64,000 nucleotides of DNA from Enterocloster aldenensis (lineage in GTDB: Bacteria > Bacillota > Clostridia > Lachnospirales > Lachnospiraceae): the NCBI RefSeq assembly GCF_003434055.1, contig NZ_QVEX01000015.1:67710-131709 (forward strand), read 5' to 3'. Shown piece after piece: positions 24,330 through 32,909 of the stretch. The notes below the pieces were generated by a model. That model was not told the origin of the DNA, ran no database searches, and worked only from the letters and a program-made list of their open reading frames with translations. Numbering within the stretch: the stretch's first letter is position 1; each line of letters starts with the position of its first letter. A program made the position numbers and the translations under genes.

Positions 24330-26185
24330 TAGCGAATTCCTTTCCTGATTTCCCCGTCAAGATAGTAGAAGGTGCAATTATCCTCCTTTTTAGTGATGCT
24401 CATCTTACAATCCCCAATGTTGATGACACTTCCGGGATAAACCTCCCTTGCCGTAAGCCTCGACCTGCCAACCTCACGCAGTTTCCGGGACAGTTCAGCG
24501 CCCTGCTGCTTCAGCTTCTTTTCCTTCAGCGAATTGATGGGGGCTTCCAGCTTAAGCTTTGCCAGACGGTCGCGCTGGGCCGGCGTGATACTGCCCTCCT
24601 TAAGCTTGCCGTTAAGATATGATATATCCTTATTAAGCCCGGTCAGTTTCCTGGACAGCAGGAGCATTTCCTTTCCCACTGCCTCCATCTCCTCCATCAG
24701 CTGGGGAGTCAGGCCCAGGGTAACCGAGGTCGTGATATGGCTGGGCGCACCCACGGCCTTTACATTCATACAGTTATAAACCGAACAGTTCCCTCCGATG
24801 AACGCGCCGCGTTTTCCCAACAGTGTCAGGTCATGGCCGCAGGACACCTCTGAATTGATGATGTACTCTGCCTGTATGTTATTTTTTGCGTAAATGCTGC
24901 AGTCCTCCAGGAACTTGGCCGTGATATCCCCGTCCGCCTCCAGGACGCCGCTTTTCATTCCCCGCATCCCTTTGTGCAGCAGGATGTCCCCGCCCGCCTT
25001 CAGGTAAGCGCCTTCCACGATTCCCATCACCGTGATGTCGCCCTTGGCAATCACCCGGTATCCCTCCAGCACGTCCCCGCGGATCACAACACTGCCTGTA
25101 AATTCAATATTGCCCACGCTGTTGTCCACATTGCCGGACACGGAGAATATATTCTCCACATTGAACCGGCCGGAACGGAAGGTCAGGTTGCCCTCACATG
25201 CCGCAACCAGTTTATCCCGCTCCGGGTTATATACGATATTCCTTCCCTGGGGGATGGGCGGCATGGTGCCGTTCTTTCCCCGCACAGGCTCACCGTACAC
25301 ATCCACGCCGTCCTCTGGCTCCGTGGGCATGGTGATATCGCATACCACATCCCCTTTCTGGACATTGTGTATCAGGTTCATGCTTTTAAAATCAATGCCT
25401 CCATTGCCCTTGGAAGCATACTTTATCTGGGCCTTCCTGGGGAAATAATCCTTTATCCGGCCATCTTCCCCATTCCTTGCAGGCATCCCATTTGCAATGA
25501 CCGCCATCTGCAGGTACTGCCTTTCACTGACAATGGTCCCTATTTTCTCCTCGTCCACGCCATAACATATGCCCTTCTGTTCCAGGGCGTCATGTATCAT
25601 TGCCCTGGATACATCCTGTCCGCCTCCCCGGGGACCGTGCACCATCATGGAGACGCTCATCCTGTCATCCGCCACAATCAGCTCCACCCAGGCATCCTGG
25701 TCTGTTTCCTCGGCCGGCGCATCCTCACCGCGGCCATACATTTCCTTACCATATCTGTCCTGGCCGTATCCATCCTGGCCATACGTATCCTGGCCATATC
25801 CGCCCTGGCCATATCCGCCCTGGCCATATGAATCCTGGCCATACCCGTCCTGACCATCCGCCCCGGTCTGCTCCTTTCCCAGAAGCTCCCGTTCCATCTG
25901 CTCCCTCCGCCTTACCTCAGCCTCATTCCAGTCCTCCACGGTTTCCACCCGGTGGTCACTGTCCAGGTTCCTGCCGCCCGGTTCCCAGCCTTCCCGGTTC
26001 CTGCTGTCCTGGGTACTGCCTGGTCCTGCCAGCCCATCCTCCGCCCTGTCCTTATTGTCATGGGGCTGCCCCTGTGTCCGTAATCCTTCCCGTTCATCCT
26101 CTCCCGCGTGTTCCGGAATCCCATCCTCCTGATCATCATCAAGAAATTTAGATAACAAGCTGTAAATCAGACTTTTTTCGTTCAT
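24329..26185 (-). CDS. DUF342 (FapA) domain protein with Gly-Tyr-Gln pentapeptide repeats
   Basis: This protein of about 618 aa has a charged, disordered N-terminal 160 residues and then a DUF342/FapA core (about 165-540) with right-handed beta-helix repeats (VSGNVDNSVGNIEF, GDVLEGYRVIAKGDITVMG). A coiled-coil end follows. The N-terminal part contains eight pentapeptides of the form xxYGQ. FapA proteins occur near flagellar and polar assembly genes; their biochemical role is unclear. The ATG at 26183-26185 follows AAAAGGGGG. Confidence 0.88.
   Translation of the reverse strand: MNEKSLIYSLLSKFLDDDQEDGIPEHAGEDEREGLRTQGQPHDNKDRAEDGLAGPGSTQDSRNREGWEPGGRNLDSDHRVETVEDWNEAEVRRREQMERELLGKEQTGADGQDGYGQDSYGQGGYGQGGYGQDTYGQDGYGQDRYGKEMYGRGEDAPAEETDQDAWVELIVADDRMSVSMMVHGPRGGGQDVSRAMIHDALEQKGICYGVDEEKIGTIVSERQYLQMAVIANGMPARNGEDGRIKDYFPRKAQIKYASKGNGGIDFKSMNLIHNVQKGDVVCDITMPTEPEDGVDVYGEPVRGKNGTMPPIPQGRNIVYNPERDKLVAACEGNLTFRSGRFNVENIFSVSGNVDNSVGNIEFTGSVVIRGDVLEGYRVIAKGDITVMGIVEGAYLKAGGDILLHKGMRGMKSGVLEADGDITAKFLEDCSIYAKNNIQAEYIINSEVSCGHDLTLLGKRGAFIGGNCSVYNCMNVKAVGAPSHITTSVTLGLTPQLMEEMEAVGKEMLLLSRKLTGLNKDISYLNGKLKEGSITPAQRDRLAKLKLEAPINSLKEKKLKQQGAELSRKLREVGRSRLTAREVYPGSVINIGDCKMSITKKEDNCTFYYLDGEIRKGIR
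25737..25857 (-). repeat. 15-bp tandem repeats inside the DUF342 gene
   Basis: Eight 15-bp units (TATGGCCAGGnnGGA-like on the minus strand) encode DGYGQ, DSYGQ, GGYGQ twice, DTYGQ, DGYGQ, DRYGK and EMYGR. In-frame copy-number change would lengthen or shorten the disordered linker without breaking the gene. Units diverge at codon level, so the array is not brand new. Confidence 0.85.
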
Positions 26186-26219
26186 GGGCACCCCCTTTTA
26201 GCACAATCTGCTGATGTCA

Positions 26220-26987
26220 CTACCTTAAGTTATTAATCATCTCTTCCATCTGGTCCGCAGTGCTTACAATCCTGCTGTTAAGCTGGAACGCACGCTGGGT
26301 CTGCATCAGGTTGACCATTTCCGTGGACATGTCCGCATTGGACATTTCAAGGGTTCTGGTCATGACCGCGCTTTTCTCCTGGTCCTCGTCCAGATCCTCT
26401 ATGGACATCCATTCCCCGGAGGTCTGGCCGGAGCGGAACAGGTTGGACCCTGCGTGGATAAGCCCTTCCGGGTTCTCGCACACAAAGAGGCCAAGCCGGC
26501 CCGCTATGGAATCCAGGTCCAGTTCCCCCGTGTCATCCCCCCTGCTGTCTTTTGCTGCCTTGTACTCCAGTTCAATGGGCTCGCCGTCCCAGTCCAGCAC
26601 ATAACTTCCGTCGCTGGTGGTCAGATAATTGCCGTCTTCGGTGGAAGATATCTGGAAGGCCCCGTCCCTTGTGTAAGCCGGTTCCTCCTCATCCTCGCTG
26701 GTCCGGATGGCAAAAAATGCCTTGCCGGACACGGCAAAATCCAGGGCCCGCCCGGTCTTGCGGAAAATCCCCTGCCCAAAGGCGGTCCCCGGTCCGTTGT
26801 TCTTCACGCCGTGTCCCACCTGGGCCTCTGGCCTCATATCCATCTGGGTGTACAGCAGGTCGTTAAAATCACTGCGCATGGACTTGTATCCATTGGTCCC
26901 CACATTTGCCATGTTATTGGCAGTCACATCCAGATCCTGCTGAAACGCATTCATGGCTGAGACCGCTGTGTAATATGAAATATTCAT
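26220..26987 (-). CDS. flgG: Flagellar basal-body rod protein FlgG (FlhP-like)
   Basis: FlgG forms the distal rod. The 255-aa protein has the N-terminal rod motif (MNISYYTAVSAMNAFQQDLDV, ANNMANVGTNGYKS) and C-terminal ending MSTEMVNLMQTQRAFQLNSRIVSTADQMEEMINNLR. The ATG at 26985-26987 has AGGGGGA upstream; a longer frame would overlap flgF. It follows flgF, as flhO-flhP do in Bacillus. Confidence 0.93.
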   Translation of the reverse strand: MNISYYTAVSAMNAFQQDLDVTANNMANVGTNGYKSMRSDFNDLLYTQMDMRPEAQVGHGVKNNGPGTAFGQGIFRKTGRALDFAVSGKAFFAIRTSEDEEEPAYTRDGAFQISSTEDGNYLTTSDGSYVLDWDGEPIELEYKAAKDSRGDDTGELDLDSIAGRLGLFVCENPEGLIHAGSNLFRSGQTSGEWMSIEDLDEDQEKSAVMTRTLEMSNADMSTEMVNLMQTQRAFQLNSRIVSTADQMEEMINNLR

Positions 26988-26998
26988 CTTATATCCCC

Positions 26999-27739
26999 CT
27001 ACAGCTTCCCTATATCGTTGGCTGTCTTCTGGTTCATCTGGTCTATGATGGTAAGGGCCTTGCCGCATGACTGGAACGCCCTCTGCACCTCCATGGCCCT
27101 GGTCATCTCATTGTTCAGGTTCACGCCTGACTGCTCCAGTTTTCCCTGGCAGACCGTGGGATAGACCTGGGTAAGGGCCACGCCTCCCCCTGCCCCATAG
27201 GTGCCGTTGTCATAAAAGATCAGGCTGTCATAATCATCCGGCTCCACAATCTGTATCTGGTCCAGCTCCCCGTCCTCATTGTCATAGATAATCCCGTCCG
27301 CGCCGACCCGGAACCCGCCCTCATCCACATACACAGGGCCGCCGTCCCCCATTACCTGGCCAACGCCGGGAAGTATCAGGTTCCCTTCCTCGTCCCTTGT
27401 AAAATGTCCGTTGCGTGTCAGGTACTGGCCGTCCGTGCCCTGGATGACGAAAAATCCGTCCCCGTTAATCGCCAGGTCATAGGTCTGCCCCGTATCCACC
27501 ACCGGCGCCTGGCCATGGGTGGTCATCTCCTTTGTCCCGATGGAGATGGTGGAACCCTGGCCCAGCCCTTGGGTCTGACCGTTCATCTGGCGCACCAGCT
27601 GTTCATTGAACGTGGTTTTCACCAGGCGTTTGGGCTTATAGCCGCTGGTCTTTACATTGGCGATGTTATTGGCCGCCATGTCCAGTGACCGCTGGTTCAT
27701 CAGCATGCCGGAGGCAGCTGTATAAAATCCTGAAAACAT
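26999..27739 (-). CDS. flgF: Flagellar rod protein FlgF (FlhO-like)
   Basis: This is a proximal/distal rod protein of 246 aa. It has the rod N-terminus (MFSGFYTAASGMLMNQRSLDM, ANNIANVKTSGYKPKR), the inner block FFVIQGTDGQYLTRNGHFTRD, and a C-terminal helix with NLNNEMTRAMEVQRAFQ. It lies between fliA and flgG. FlgF and FlgG are hard to tell apart by sequence alone; the order matches the Bacillus flhO-flhP pair. Confidence 0.9.
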   Translation of the reverse strand: MFSGFYTAASGMLMNQRSLDMAANNIANVKTSGYKPKRLVKTTFNEQLVRQMNGQTQGLGQGSTISIGTKEMTTHGQAPVVDTGQTYDLAINGDGFFVIQGTDGQYLTRNGHFTRDEEGNLILPGVGQVMGDGGPVYVDEGGFRVGADGIIYDNEDGELDQIQIVEPDDYDSLIFYDNGTYGAGGGVALTQVYPTVCQGKLEQSGVNLNNEMTRAMEVQRAFQSCGKALTIIDQMNQKTANDIGKL

Positions 27740-27743
27740 ATCC

Positions 27744-28520
27744 TTATCCCCTCATATATTCTTCCAGACTGCTTTTCAGCTTCCTGATTGCCTTGGTATG
27801 TATCTGGCATACACGTGACTGTCCGATGCCCATGACCTCTGCAATCTCTGAATATTTTAGTTCCTCATAATAGTACAGTGTAATCACAAGCCGTTCCTTT
27901 TCCCCCAGGTCATCAATGGCAGCCGTGAGCATTTCCATCATCTCCCTGTAAAAAAGGCTTTCCTCGGGCCTGCCATCCATGTCCCCTGCCTCCAGCTCCC
28001 CTTTTGCAAATATGGCAGTCATATCCTGCAGCACTGCTTCAAAAGAAAGCACGGATGCGTGGTTCATGTATTTTATATGGTTTTCCACCTTTTCAACGGG
28101 CATGTCAAGGTACCCGGCCACATCCTTCACATCCGGCTCCCCCATTTTTTCATGGGACAGGATGGAAAACGCCGCTTCTACCTTTTTCTGGAAATTTCTT
28201 GCCCGGTGGGGTACCCAGTCCTGGCTCCGTATATAATCAATCATGGCCCCGCGCACGCGCACAAATGCGTATGTCTCAAACCTGGCCCCTTTGCCGGGGT
28301 CATAGCGGTCCAGACATTCCATCAGCGCCAGCACCCCCTGGTCCGTCAGGTCCTCCTGTTCCAGAAGGCTCCCGGCCATGGTCCGCATCTGTACTGCAGC
28401 GGACCTTACAATGGGGAGATAATGTAGGACCAGCTTATTCCTCAGCTCCTGGCTGCCGTTTTTCCTGTATGCCTCCAGGACCCGGGTCATTTCCTCATGG
28501 TCTGTCTGTTCCATCTGCAT
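27744..28520 (-). CDS. fliA: RNA polymerase sigma factor FliA (sigma-28/SigD)
   Basis: This is the late flagellar sigma factor, 258 aa. Region 2 (EQEDLTDQGVLALMECLDRYDPGKGARFETYAFVRVRGAMIDYIR) and region 4 (LVITLYYYEELKYSEIAEVMGIGQSRVCQIHTKAIRKL) are intact. It directly follows flhA; the flhF and flhG genes that often lie between them are absent here. It should recognise the promoters before flgM and hag and is inhibited by FlgM. Confidence 0.97.
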   Translation of the reverse strand: MQMEQTDHEEMTRVLEAYRKNGSQELRNKLVLHYLPIVRSAAVQMRTMAGSLLEQEDLTDQGVLALMECLDRYDPGKGARFETYAFVRVRGAMIDYIRSQDWVPHRARNFQKKVEAAFSILSHEKMGEPDVKDVAGYLDMPVEKVENHIKYMNHASVLSFEAVLQDMTAIFAKGELEAGDMDGRPEESLFYREMMEMLTAAIDDLGEKERLVITLYYYEELKYSEIAEVMGIGQSRVCQIHTKAIRKLKSSLEEYMRG

Positions 28521-28544
28521 AACCTGTTACCTCTGCTGCCATTC

Positions 28545-30593
28545 CTAACTCAGGGAAATGCTTCCCAATGCCTGTATCTGTATGTTGTTGTCAATCTCAC
28601 TGAAGGATACCACCGCCACATTGGGGCAGAACTGGTCAATGAGCTTTTTAAAATAAATCCGTACCACCGGGGAGGTGAGTATGATCGGGACATTTACCAG
28701 GTCCTTAATCTTGTTGATCTCCGCTGTGGCTGATGACACGATGCTCTGGATTGCAGCGGGCTCCAGGGCCAGATAGGAACCCGTGTCCATCTTCTTGACC
28801 GAGGACATGATCATGTTCTCTATCTTGTCGTCCAGGCTGATGACCTTCATCTGCCCTGCCTCTGAGAACCTGCGGGAGATGGTGCGCTTTAATGCCTGGC
28901 GCACATACTCGGTCAGCATATCCGTGTCCTTGACCTGGCCCGCGTAATCGCTGAGCGTTTCCACAATGGTCTCCATGTCGCGGATGGGAATCCCCTCCCG
29001 CAAAAGATTTGCCAATACCTTCTGGAGACCGCCCACCGTGATGATGGACGGTATGGTGTCCTCCACAATGCTGCTGTTGGTCTTTTTCAGTGTCTCCAGG
29101 AGGTTGTTTACCTCCTGCCGGTTAAGAAGCTCATGCAGGTGCTCCTTCACCACCTCGGAAAGATGGGTAATCACCACGGAGGTGGGGTCAATCAGGGTAT
29201 ATCCTGCCAGCTCGGCCTGTATCTTCCTGTCCTCGCTGATCCATTTGGCGGGAATGTGGAAGGCCGGGTCAATGGTGTCGATTCCAGGCACATCATCCGT
29301 ATCCGCCCCTGGAGGCAGGGCCAGGTAATGGTCCATCAGGATATCCCCTCTGGCCACCTCCTCACCCTTTAACAGGATGCTGTACTGGTTGGGGTTAAGC
29401 TGCCCGCTGTCCTTAATCCTCACAGAGGGAATGACAAATCCCATGTCCAGCGCCATCTGCTTGCGGAACATGACCACCCGGTCAATGAAATTGCCGCCGT
29501 TGCTCTCGTCCGCCAACGGAATCAGGCTGTAGCCAAACTCCATTTCTATCTGTTCTACATTTAAAAGCCCATATACATTTTCAATGTTTTTGTAATAAGA
29601 TGCCTCGCTGGTGACTTCTGTTTCCACAAACTCTTCCACGGTGTCCGCCATCATGTCCTGCTGGCGTTTATACAGGTAATATCCCCCGCCTGCAAGGCCT
29701 GCGGATATCATCAGTATCTGCGGCACCGGAAATCCGGGAATCAGGCATAGACACGCGGCAGCGCCGCCCGCTGTCATCAGCACCCTTGGCTGGGCCAGGA
29801 ACTGCTGTGTCAGGTCCTCGCTCAGGCTGTTCTCCGACGCGGAGCGGGTTACGATCATACCTGTTGCCACCGATATGAGCAGGGCCGGGATCTGGGATAC
29901 CAGCCCGTCCCCAATGGTGGAGGTGGTATAAATCTGCATGATGTCCTGCATGCTTCCCTGGCTGTTCATGATGCCGACGATAACGCCGCCCACAAAGTTG
30001 ATGAACGTAATGATGATGGAAATGATGGCATCTCCCTTGACAAACTTGGTGGCGCCGTCCATGGAACCGAAGAAATCCGCTTCCCTCTGGATTTTGGAAC
30101 GCCGTTCCTTGGCCTGCTGTTCGTCAATAAGGCCGCTGTTCAGGTCAGCGTCAATGGCCATCTGCTTACCGGGCATGGCGTCCAGGGTAAACCTTGCAGC
30201 AACCTCTGCCACACGCTCCGAACCTTTTGTGATTACAATGAACTGCACCAGGACAATGATTAAGAAAATAATAAAGCCAATGACCACATTGCCACGGATG
30301 ACAAACTGTCCGAAGGTCTTGACCACCTGCCCTGCATAACCGTTGTCAAAGAGGATTTTCCTGGTGGATGATATATTAAGCCCCAGCCTGAACAGGGTCG
30401 TAACCAGCAGCAGGGAAGGAAACACGGAAAACTCCAGGGTCTCCCTTATATACATGGTCATCACAAGGATCAGCAAGGACAATGTTATGTTCAGTATAAA
30501 TAAAAAGTCCAGTATGGGTGTGGGCAGGGGAATCAGTATCAGGAAAATGATTCCGATGATTCCCGCTGTTACAAGGATATTAAACCGTTTCAA
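28545..30593 (-). CDS. flhA: Flagellar biosynthesis protein FlhA
   Basis: FlhA is the proton-driven core of the export apparatus. The 682-aa product has about eight membrane helices in the first 310 residues, the FHIPEP-type loop (RFTLDAMPGKQMAIDADLNSGLI) and a cytoplasmic docking domain. Length and blocks are normal. It starts 2 nt after the fliY stop codon. Confidence 0.98.
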   Translation of the reverse strand: MKRFNILVTAGIIGIIFLILIPLPTPILDFLFILNITLSLLILVMTMYIRETLEFSVFPSLLLVTTLFRLGLNISSTRKILFDNGYAGQVVKTFGQFVIRGNVVIGFIIFLIIVLVQFIVITKGSERVAEVAARFTLDAMPGKQMAIDADLNSGLIDEQQAKERRSKIQREADFFGSMDGATKFVKGDAIISIIITFINFVGGVIVGIMNSQGSMQDIMQIYTTSTIGDGLVSQIPALLISVATGMIVTRSASENSLSEDLTQQFLAQPRVLMTAGGAAACLCLIPGFPVPQILMISAGLAGGGYYLYKRQQDMMADTVEEFVETEVTSEASYYKNIENVYGLLNVEQIEMEFGYSLIPLADESNGGNFIDRVVMFRKQMALDMGFVIPSVRIKDSGQLNPNQYSILLKGEEVARGDILMDHYLALPPGADTDDVPGIDTIDPAFHIPAKWISEDRKIQAELAGYTLIDPTSVVITHLSEVVKEHLHELLNRQEVNNLLETLKKTNSSIVEDTIPSIITVGGLQKVLANLLREGIPIRDMETIVETLSDYAGQVKDTDMLTEYVRQALKRTISRRFSEAGQMKVISLDDKIENMIMSSVKKMDTGSYLALEPAAIQSIVSSATAEINKIKDLVNVPIILTSPVVRIYFKKLIDQFCPNVAVVSFSEIDNNIQIQALGSISLS

Positions 30594-30595
30594 CT

Positions 30596-31696
30596 TTATT
30601 CACCATTTCCAATAATGCTTCTTGTATTTACTATCTCAGTGATGCGTACCCCGAAGTTATCGTCAATCACAACCACTTCCCCCCTGGCAATCAGCTGTCC
30701 GTTGACAATGATGTCCACAGGCGCGTCAGCCTGTTTATCCAGCTCCACCACGGTTCCGTTGTTGAAATTCAGCACATCCTTAAGCCTGCGCCTTGTCTTG
30801 CCGATTTCCACTGACACGTTAAGGGGCACATCCATGATAAGCCCCAGGTTGCCGTTTATGGCCGGACTCCTGTACATGGCGTCCGGCCCGGTCGCGGACC
30901 TGGCTCCGGCTGCATTACCGCCCCATGAAGGGCCCGCCGGCACTGCGGCGTCCGCTGTCCGTCCTGATGCTGGCGCGGCCTGTCCCCGGCCGGCTCCCTG
31001 GCCCACAATCACGTTTTTCTCCATCTCGCGGGCCTGCCTGGCAGCCTCTTCTTCCTCCTGCCTTGCCCTGGCCTCTGCCTCCTGTTTGGCCTGAATCTCC
31101 TGCGCCAGGCTGTCTATGGCAGCAGCGGATATGCACTCAATGAATTCCGACTCAACCATATCCTTTATCCGCATGGTATAATTAACAACCATGATTTTGG
31201 AATCAGGCTGGTCGCCGATGACAGGGGACAGGTTCTGGCGGCCGTCTGACAGGACCAGCTGGCTGTCCGCAAAATCCATGGTATCGCCCAGGTACTGGGC
31301 CATGGCCGCAGCCGAAGCGTGGGCCATCTGGTTCATCAGCTCCCCCGCGGCGCTCATCGCCACGTCGTCAAACACAAAATCCGGGTCAGGAAGGTCGTCC
31401 ACGCCCATGAGTTCGTTTAAAAACACCTGCATGTCCCTTTGCCGAAGGATCAATACAACGGTTCCGGCCACCTGGGAGGTAAGACAGCTTTTCACAAAGA
31501 CGGCAGGTTCCAGGATGCTGTATTCCACTTCCTTTACCGTCATCTCCTGGATCTGGGGTTCCCCTATGGTTATATCCGCCTTTAAAATAGATGAAATAGC
31601 TTCCCCTGCTGCCTGCGCATGTATCTTTATCAGTTCCTCAAACATCTGCCCGTCCGTCATTGCCTGGATATCCCGGCCTTCCTGTGCCTTCGCCAT
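30596..31696 (-). CDS. fliY: Flagellar motor switch protein FliY (CheC-like plus FliN domain)
   Basis: This is a second C-ring switch protein, 366 aa. It has an N-terminal CheC-like domain (about 1-200), a charged and Ala/Gly-rich linker (205-280), and a C-terminal FliN/SpoA domain (PLNVSVEIGKTRRRLKDVLNF, ending FGVRITEI). The second phosphatase pattern keeps E-x2-N (AGELMNQM), whereas the first reads ELIKIH, so a CheY-P phosphatase role is possible but partial. No EIDALL-type peptide precedes it. It pairs with the FliN-type paralog at 4750-5691. Confidence 0.92.
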   Translation of the reverse strand: MAKAQEGRDIQAMTDGQMFEELIKIHAQAAGEAISSILKADITIGEPQIQEMTVKEVEYSILEPAVFVKSCLTSQVAGTVVLILRQRDMQVFLNELMGVDDLPDPDFVFDDVAMSAAGELMNQMAHASAAAMAQYLGDTMDFADSQLVLSDGRQNLSPVIGDQPDSKIMVVNYTMRIKDMVESEFIECISAAAIDSLAQEIQAKQEAEARARQEEEEAARQAREMEKNVIVGQGAGRGQAAPASGRTADAAVPAGPSWGGNAAGARSATGPDAMYRSPAINGNLGLIMDVPLNVSVEIGKTRRRLKDVLNFNNGTVVELDKQADAPVDIIVNGQLIARGEVVVIDDNFGVRITEIVNTRSIIGNGE

Positions 31697-31710
31697 GGTT
31701 TAAGCTCCTT

Positions 31711-32571
31711 CTATTCCATAATCTCTTTCTTATTTCTTCTGCCGCGTTTCTTGTTATCCTTTTTCCGCTGCCCGTCCTTTTCCTTGTCCTCTTCTGCCTT
31801 CTTATAGCTGGCCGGAAGAAGCTTGAACAGCTTTTCCTCTATGAACTTGGGATTCTCGCCTTCCTGGATGGCCAGCACGCCTTCCATCACCAGCTGCTTG
31901 CACAGGAATTCCTCTTCATGCCTGGCCTTCAGCTTGCTGGCCATGGGCAGGAATATGATGTTGGCCAGCAGGGAACCGTACAGGGTGGTAATAAGCGCCA
32001 CGGCCATGCCTTTTGCCAGGGCGTCCACGTCCGACATGTTGCCCAGCATGAGGATCAGGCCCACCAAGGTACCTATCATACCAAAGGCCGGCGCATAGCT
32101 GGCCGCCTTTTCATAGAAGCGGCGGTCCAGGGCATGGCGCTCATCCAGCTGCTCCAGCTCTGTCTCCATGGCCTTACGCACCTTCTCCGAGTCCACGGAA
32201 TCCACCACCAGCATCAGGCTGTTGTGCAGGAACGGCTCGTCGATTTCATTCAGCTTATCCTCCAGGGATAAAAGCCCTTTCATCCGGGCCTCAGTGGCCA
32301 GGCCTACAATCTGGCTTATGGACTGCGCCGGATTAAAGGCATAGGGCCTTACAATGATTTTCAGATGGCTGCCAATCTTCCTGAAGGCCCCTGCCGGAAA
32401 TGATATCATCATGACCCCGATGGTCCCTCCAATGGTAATGGCCATACTCGGCACATCCACAAACGCCTTGATATTGGTAAAGACCAGTTTCATGGCCTCC
32501 TGATCAAAGGTCATACCAAACCCCACAAGTCCCACCGCTAATATAAAACCTAGAATTGACAAGAAATCCAT
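31711..32571 (-). CDS. motA: Flagellar motor stator protein MotA
   Basis: MotA is a stator subunit with four membrane helices, 286 aa. It has an N-terminal helix pair, a cytoplasmic loop and the conserved block APAFGMIGTLVGLILMLGN before helices 3-4. The C-terminal tail is unusually basic (RKKDNKKRGRRNKK). It is separated from motB by about 24 kb. It follows flbD, and FliY comes next. Confidence 0.96.
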   Translation of the reverse strand: MDFLSILGFILAVGLVGFGMTFDQEAMKLVFTNIKAFVDVPSMAITIGGTIGVMMISFPAGAFRKIGSHLKIIVRPYAFNPAQSISQIVGLATEARMKGLLSLEDKLNEIDEPFLHNSLMLVVDSVDSEKVRKAMETELEQLDERHALDRRFYEKAASYAPAFGMIGTLVGLILMLGNMSDVDALAKGMAVALITTLYGSLLANIIFLPMASKLKARHEEEFLCKQLVMEGVLAIQEGENPKFIEEKLFKLLPASYKKAEEDKEKDGQRKKDNKKRGRRNKKEIME

Positions 32572-32615
32572 AACCCTACTTCCTTTTCTCCACTTTTATC
32601 ACTCTGCCCGTATGC

Positions 32616-32822
32616 TCAGCCCTTTATCTGGTCAATGATCCCACGGAATGCCTCCCTGCGGAACTCCACTACCTTACTTACCACTTCCTCCTTGGATTCC
32701 CTTACAATCATGTGCTTTCCATTGGTCAGGAGTATGGTGGTATCAGGATTCTCCATAATTGTTTCAATCAGGTCACAGTTCAGCACAAAGGCTTCCCCGT
32801 TCAGTTTTTTCAGTATGATCAT
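32616..32822 (-). CDS. flbD: FlbD/SwrD-family flagellar protein
   Basis: This small 68-aa protein has the FlbD family pattern (LKKLNGEAFVLNCDLIETIMENPDTTILLTNGKHMIVRES). In Bacillus the homolog SwrD increases stator-derived motor power. That fits its position between flgE and motA. The ATG at 32820-32822 has AGGAGGGCGG upstream; the longer frame to 32846 lacks a better site. Confidence 0.93.
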   Translation of the reverse strand: MIILKKLNGEAFVLNCDLIETIMENPDTTILLTNGKHMIVRESKEEVVSKVVEFRREAFRGIIDQIKG

Positions 32823-32909
32823 GATACCGCCCTCCTGTTCTGTCATCAGGCCCTGTCTGATGCCCTATCCGTTTTCTTATCACCAGGGCCTGATTGAAAA
32901 TCCATGCAG

